Assembly (NCBI GenBank): GCA_964522605.1
Contig: CAZFWV010000304.1
Coordinates: 1-8,364 of the forward strand
DNA from: CAVZLD01 sp964522605
GTDB taxonomy: Bacteria; Planctomycetota; Planctomycetia; Pirellulales; Pirellulaceae
Direction: 5' to 3'
Length of the DNA: 8,364 nt
Under the pieces are notes generated by a model that saw only the letters and a list, made by a program, of their open reading frames with translations, had not been told where the DNA came from and ran no database searches. Of this stretch, positions 5,110 through 8,364 are shown in pieces. Position 1 is the stretch's first letter; every line of letters starts with the position of its first letter. The position numbers and the translations under genes were made by a program.

Positions 5110-6930
5110 ATGCGCCATCGATCGAGGGACCGTTTTTCGCATCAGACGAAAGCCGGATTGGGTTTGGAACAACTTGAGCCGCGCATGCTTCTGGCTTGCT
5201 CGGATCTCGTTTCGCTCGAGCTTCCCGACACCGAAATCCGCTCGGCACGAGAAGTCGGGAGCACGCCTCGCTATTGCCGCGTGGTCGGGCGGATCGAGCA
5301 GTCCATCAATTTTGAGGTCAGGATGCCGGTCAATGCCGAGTGGAATGGGAAATTTCTCATGTACGGCATCGGGGGCTATGCCGGATCGATTCCAGAGGAA
5401 GTCACGAACAGTTCCTCGATATTGCGAAAAGGATACGCAATTGCAGGAACCGACACGGGGCATCAAGGCAGCGGCCAACCGACCTGGGCGCTGAACAATT
5501 CGAAAGCCCAGGAAGACTTTGCATACCGTGCAATCCATTTGACTGCCGTAGCCGCCAAGGACATCATCCGCTCCTTCTACGATGCAGACATCGCCCATTC
5601 TTATCTGACCGGCTGTTCGGGCGGTGGCCGCCAGGGAATGATCGAGGCCCAGCGGTTTCCCACGGATTTTGATGGCATCATCAGCGGAGCTCCCTGGTTG
5701 GATCCGTTTGGCCAAAACGTGCTGCAAAACGTTTGGATCCAACAAGCCATGTATCCCGATTCGAGCAACCTTTCGCGCCCCACCCTGCCGAATTCGAAAC
5801 TCGGCTTGCTTGGACGCACCACCCTGGAAAAATGCGATGGCGTTGACGGAATCGAAGATGGTCTGATCGAGAATCCGATGGCTTGTTCTTTCGAGCCCAG
5901 CATCGACCTGCCGATCTGTCCCGAAGGAACTGACAGTCTAAGTTGTTTCACAACGGATCAAATCGCTGTGATTGAGCGCGTGTATGATGACATCACGGAT
6001 ATGTTGGGCCGGTCGGTCCCCGGATTTCCGCCGGGTAGTGAGAACGAACCGGATGGCTGGAATGCCTGGATCACCGATGGCCGGCCGGTGTACGGTTGGT
6101 TCCTCGGAAGTATTCCGAATCTACAGTATCATTTTGCGCAAGGACTGCTGAGGTACTTTGTTTTCGATGATCCGACATATCAATTGCAGAACTTTGACTT
6201 CGAGTTGGATCTGGAAGAATCTGGTTACGTCGATTCGCTCTTCGGTGCGACGGATCCCGACATGACCGAATTCAAGCAGGCCGGTGGCAAGATCCTCTTT
6301 TATCACGGTTGGGCCGACCACGCTCTCAGCCCGTTGAGGACAATTCAGTACTATGAGGATGTGATGAAGACCATGGGGGGTGCAGAGAATGTGACCGACT
6401 TCGCCCGCCTGTTCTTAATGCCCGGTGTTCTGCACTGTGGTGGCGGACGGGGGCCGTCGTATGTCGATTGGCTGACGGCGCTGGAACGCTGGGTCGAAGA
6501 GGACATTGCCCCCGACTCTTTGGTAGCGTCCGGTGGAAGTCCGTACCGAACCCGGCCGATTTGCCCTTACCCCGAACAGGCAATTTGGGACGGCGTCGGC
6601 GATCCGAACGTGGCGGCAAGCTTCCACTGTGGTATTCCTTCCCCATTGATACCCGGAGACGCCAACCGGGATGGCCACTTTGATTCGGCGGACCTCGCCC
6701 AGGTGCTCCAAGCGGGCGAGTACGAGGACGACCTCGAAGATAACTCCACATGGGAGGAAGGCGATTGGAATGGCGACCTCGACTTCGATACGTCCGATCT
6801 TGTGCTGGCGCTCCAGACCGGACTGTATGAGATCGAACCGCAGGCTGACACCCGGGGGATTGCGGCGGCCGTCGAATGGCTGTTTGCCCAAGACCAGCAA
6901 GCGAATCGTTTACGTGCGTATATCGCGTGA
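5110..6930 (+). CDS. Tannase/feruloyl esterase family hydrolase with LEPRxLL motif and dockerin-like C-terminus
   Basis: This 606-aa surface or secreted alpha/beta hydrolase is predicted to cleave ester bonds of phenolic acids, such as gallate or ferulate esters on plant or algal material. The tannase-family CS-D-HC signature is complete: C169-S170 in TGCSGGGRQGM, D403 in YHGWADHALSP, and H442-C443 in GVLHCGGG. The two cysteines would form the family's disulfide joining nucleophile and histidine. A lid domain lies between S170 and D403 and contains the family calcium loop (CDGVDGIEDGLIENP, 242-256). The N-terminus is basic and carries LEPRMLL (22-28), the planctomycete LEPRxLL motif thought to mark exported proteins; there is no classical signal peptide. 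Residues 515-573 hold two dockerin-like calcium loops (GDANRDGHFDSADL; GDWNGDLDFDTSDL). The start is set by GGAGG (5098-5102), seven bases before the ATG; an upstream GTG at 5059 has no such site. The exact substrate is not determinable. Confidence 0.9.
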   Translation: MRHRSRDRFSHQTKAGLGLEQLEPRMLLACSDLVSLELPDTEIRSAREVGSTPRYCRVVGRIEQSINFEVRMPVNAEWNGKFLMYGIGGYAGSIPEEVTNSSSILRKGYAIAGTDTGHQGSGQPTWALNNSKAQEDFAYRAIHLTAVAAKDIIRSFYDADIAHSYLTGCSGGGRQGMIEAQRFPTDFDGIISGAPWLDPFGQNVLQNVWIQQAMYPDSSNLSRPTLPNSKLGLLGRTTLEKCDGVDGIEDGLIENPMACSFEPSIDLPICPEGTDSLSCFTTDQIAVIERVYDDITDMLGRSVPGFPPGSENEPDGWNAWITDGRPVYGWFLGSIPNLQYHFAQGLLRYFVFDDPTYQLQNFDFELDLEESGYVDSLFGATDPDMTEFKQAGGKILFYHGWADHALSPLRTIQYYEDVMKTMGGAENVTDFARLFLMPGVLHCGGGRGPSYVDWLTALERWVEEDIAPDSLVASGGSPYRTRPICPYPEQAIWDGVGDPNVAASFHCGIPSPLIPGDANRDGHFDSADLAQVLQAGEYEDDLEDNSTWEEGDWNGDLDFDTSDLVLALQTGLYEIEPQADTRGIAAAVEWLFAQDQQANRLRAYIA

Positions 6931-7063
6931 GATCTGGCTTGGCTTATTTACCACCCGTTCGTGCGGCCGAGTCGCAACTCACCTGAGATGAATTTCATTC
7001 GATGACTGCCGAATCGAAACGATGGAGCGCGATTCAAGAGTGATGGACTGAGGGAGGCAAATC

Positions 7064-7822
7064 ATGAGAGTATTGATTCGCATGTCATTTGTTTTACTGG
7101 CAGCAGTCAGTACAGTCTTGCCCATCCCCAATGTGTACTCCGAGACAATTCTGATCGATGACTTCGGTGACGGGAAAGACAACGGCTGGGCGCATATCGA
7201 CTTTGTTACCCGGCCCGCAACTGCTGTTTTTGACGCAACTTCTTTCGAATACGTGATTTCCTCGGATCGATCGCTGCCATCGGGAGAAACTGAAGCGGCG
7301 GTCGCATACTGGGCGAGGGCGCTCAATGACGCACGCTACTCGGACGGTATCTTGCAGGCCACCATGCGTTTCGATAACGAGATGACCTCTGCAGAGACAC
7401 TAATGCGGTTTAAGCCGGCGCCATGGCAGGGATACATCTTCTTTGCGAACCAATCACTCAACGTGATCGGGATCGATCGACTTCCACATCCGTCCACGCC
7501 TCTCGCCATGACTTCGTATGACTTGACTTCTGGTCAAGACTACATCATCAAGGGTACGGCGATTGGCTCGGATCTCTCGATGAAAATATGGGCAAAGGGT
7601 GATCCTGAGCCAGAGGAGCCACAAGTGTCGGTGTCCGATAGGGCGTACAGTTCCGGGGCCTTGGGAGTTGTTGCCTACCGCTGGGAAACCGAACCGGCAA
7701 GTGTCATGTCCGCTCGCTTCGACGATATCTACTTCACGGTGATTCCAGAACCATCCGCGCTGTTTTTGTCGCTAATCGGTATATCCGCTGTGAGCATCTT
7801 CCGTCATCCACTCAAGGTGTAG
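7064..7822 (+). CDS. PEP-CTERM sorting domain protein, exported, 252 aa
   Basis: This exported protein is probably processed and anchored by an exosortase system, which is not encoded in this window. Residues 1-26 form a signal peptide: arginines at 2 and 6, a hydrophobic core of about 7-20, and a likely cleavage after VYS. The mature part (27-225) is beta-rich. With segments such as ILIDDFGDG, SDGILQATMRFDNE and ALGVVAYRWE, and the closing ARFDDIYFTVI, it resembles the concanavalin-like or DUF1080-like fold common in PEP-CTERM proteins and often used for sugar binding. The sorting signal is at the end: IPEPSA (227-232), a hydrophobic helix (233-246), and a short basic tail (RHPLKV), less arginine-rich than usual. 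AGGGAGG at 7051-7057 fixes the ATG. It lies 133 bases downstream of the hydrolase and may act with it at the cell surface. The fold assignment is inference. Confidence 0.85.
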   Translation: MRVLIRMSFVLLAAVSTVLPIPNVYSETILIDDFGDGKDNGWAHIDFVTRPATAVFDATSFEYVISSDRSLPSGETEAAVAYWARALNDARYSDGILQATMRFDNEMTSAETLMRFKPAPWQGYIFFANQSLNVIGIDRLPHPSTPLAMTSYDLTSGQDYIIKGTAIGSDLSMKIWAKGDPEPEEPQVSVSDRAYSSGALGVVAYRWETEPASVMSARFDDIYFTVIPEPSALFLSLIGISAVSIFRHPLKV

Positions 7823-7845
7823 ACTCCTGTCGATCGACCAGGAGT
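7823..7845 (+). terminator. Hairpin directly after the PEP-CTERM gene, possible terminator
   Basis: Beginning at the base after the stop codon, ACTCCTG (7823-7829) pairs perfectly with CAGGAGT (7839-7845) around a nine-base loop that contains TCGATCGA. The position suits transcription termination or mRNA end protection. There is no run of T's after the stem, so it is not a textbook intrinsic terminator. Confidence 0.4.
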
Positions 7846-8284
7846 TGGTCGCCTTCTGTGATCTCATCCGCAGTCTTGGATGAACGTGCCGGCCGGCATG
7901 CAAGAATCCAAAGCCTGCCGCCGAAACCGGTGATACACAGATCAGGGCGCTGCCAGGGCCGGATGGGCGACACAGCCCGGACGATCACGTGATCGAGCTC
8001 TTTGGCTGATCGCTTCGTAAGCACAGGGATGTTGCCTTCCGTCGCGAAGTGAATGTCCATCATGCGACTGTGATATCGAAGTGCAGATTGCGGCCCGTGC
8101 CCTGAGGCTGGATAATCGACCACAGCGTTGGTGGTCCACTCCTGTCGCGACGAATCAAGTAACTCATGTGCCGGCGCGGAATCGTCGTCTTGTTTATACC
8201 CGGGCCATCTACGTTAAGTGGTCACCTACACCTACAGCCTAAGGACGTATTGCGGCGTTCTTTCTGAGCAATAGGGGCGTCAAT
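7846..8284. other. Palindrome-rich intergenic region without a convincing gene
   Basis: No reading frame here has both a ribosome binding site and a recognisable product. A minus-strand frame covers about 7812-8123, but it starts with GTG, lacks a placed Shine-Dalgarno and overlaps the PEP-CTERM gene end. The region is rich in symmetry: the 12-base palindrome TGCCGGCCGGCA (7887-7898), the 14-base palindrome CGATCACGTGATCG (7982-7995), and the stem GACCAC/GTGGTC (8118-8123 with 8131-8136). It also contains the second repeat copy (8086-8130). It presumably includes the promoter of the gene at 8285, but I see no clear -35/-10 pair. Confidence 0.45.
8086..8130. repeat. Intergenic repeat, copy 2
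   Basis: This is the second copy of the 45-base element at 4880-4924, matching at 32 of 45 ungapped positions with shared blocks GATTGCGGC, CGTGC, GGATAATC and GTTG. In this copy the right end belongs to a perfect six-base stem (GACCAC with GTGGTC, 8118-8136) with the loop AGCGTTG. It lies downstream of an intact PEP-CTERM gene and about 155 bases upstream of a probable exported-protein gene, the same setting as copy 1. Confidence 0.55.
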
Positions 8285-8364
8285 ATGATCACAACTCTGG
8301 CAAAACACGCGATGGTGTCCGTACAGGTGCTTGCCCTTGCAATGACTTTGTTCACGCAAGCAGC
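8285..8364 (+). CDS. Partial gene, probable exported protein (N-terminus only)
   Basis: Only the first 26 codons lie in the window. The ATG at 8285 is preceded by AGGGG at 8273-8277, seven bases upstream, a good Shine-Dalgarno position. The translation has a lysine at residue 7 followed by a hydrophobic run (MVSVQVLALAMTLFTQA), which fits a signal peptide; cleavage would be near the window edge. A second in-frame ATG at 8312 is possible but has no better ribosome binding site. The product cannot be identified from this piece. The location next to a PEP-CTERM gene suggests another surface or periplasmic protein. Confidence 0.6.
   Translation, partial: MITTLAKHAMVSVQVLALAMTLFTQA

Noticed and set aside
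6998..7018. Small inverted repeat TTCGAT/ATCGAA between hydrolase and PEP-CTERM gene as a terminator
   Set aside because: Only six base pairs with a nine-base loop and no T-run; not enough to call a terminator.
7812..8123. Minus-strand open frame of about 103 codons in the intergenic region
   Set aside because: It starts with GTG without a placed Shine-Dalgarno, runs over the hairpin and into the end of the PEP-CTERM gene, and shows no family I recognise. A protein search could revive it.
7823..8147. Ten-base direct repeat ACTCCTGTCG at 7823-7832 and 8138-8147 as possible target-site duplication
   Set aside because: Ten-base repeats are expected by chance in a window of this size, and no terminal inverted repeats or transposase lie between the copies.
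1..8364. CRISPR array, tRNA, rRNA or insertion sequence
   Set aside because: No regularly spaced repeats, no cloverleaf or rRNA-like segments and no transposase motifs were seen on either strand.

Overview
The window looks like chromosomal DNA from a planctomycete, probably of the Pirellulaceae type. Three things point there: an LEPRxLL surface-targeting motif at the start of a large secreted hydrolase, PEP-CTERM sorting signals, and remains of a Hanks-type Ser/Thr kinase fused through a membrane segment to WD40 repeats. Dockerin-like calcium loops and moderately high GC fit as well. Every gene I can support lies on the + strand. The lineage is inferred from protein architecture; no rRNA or other marker gene is present.

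Left part (1-2467): after about 210 bases with no convincing gene comes a vapBC-type toxin-antitoxin pair with a recognisable promoter (TATAAT at 213-218) and a strong Shine-Dalgarno for the antitoxin. A 334-base stretch follows that holds a broken reading frame (972-1205). Next is a tight two-gene unit of conserved hypothetical proteins: a 121-aa protein, and a 293-aa protein with a probable DUF6930-like domain.

Middle part (2573-4790): this is a zone of gene decay. It contains a tiny gene with an internal frameshift, a Ser/Thr kinase missing its ATP-binding N-lobe, a second frameshift at the kinase-membrane linker that separates the kinase from a long WD40 propeller, and the C-terminal tail of a lost PEP-CTERM protein. 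Either the locus is being deleted or the assembly carries indels here.

Right part (5110-8364): this part is healthy and devoted to the cell surface. It has a 606-aa tannase/feruloyl-esterase-family hydrolase with an LEPRMLL motif and C-terminal dockerin-like calcium loops, then a 252-aa PEP-CTERM protein, then the first 26 codons of another probably exported protein cut by the window edge. A 45-base sequence occurs twice (4880-4924 and 8086-8130), each time downstream of a PEP-CTERM coding end and upstream of an exported-protein gene. The second copy sits in a palindrome-rich intergenic region.

I do not see an unmistakable new system. The best leads are the duplicated intergenic element, the two-gene hypothetical unit and the surface-hydrolase architecture.
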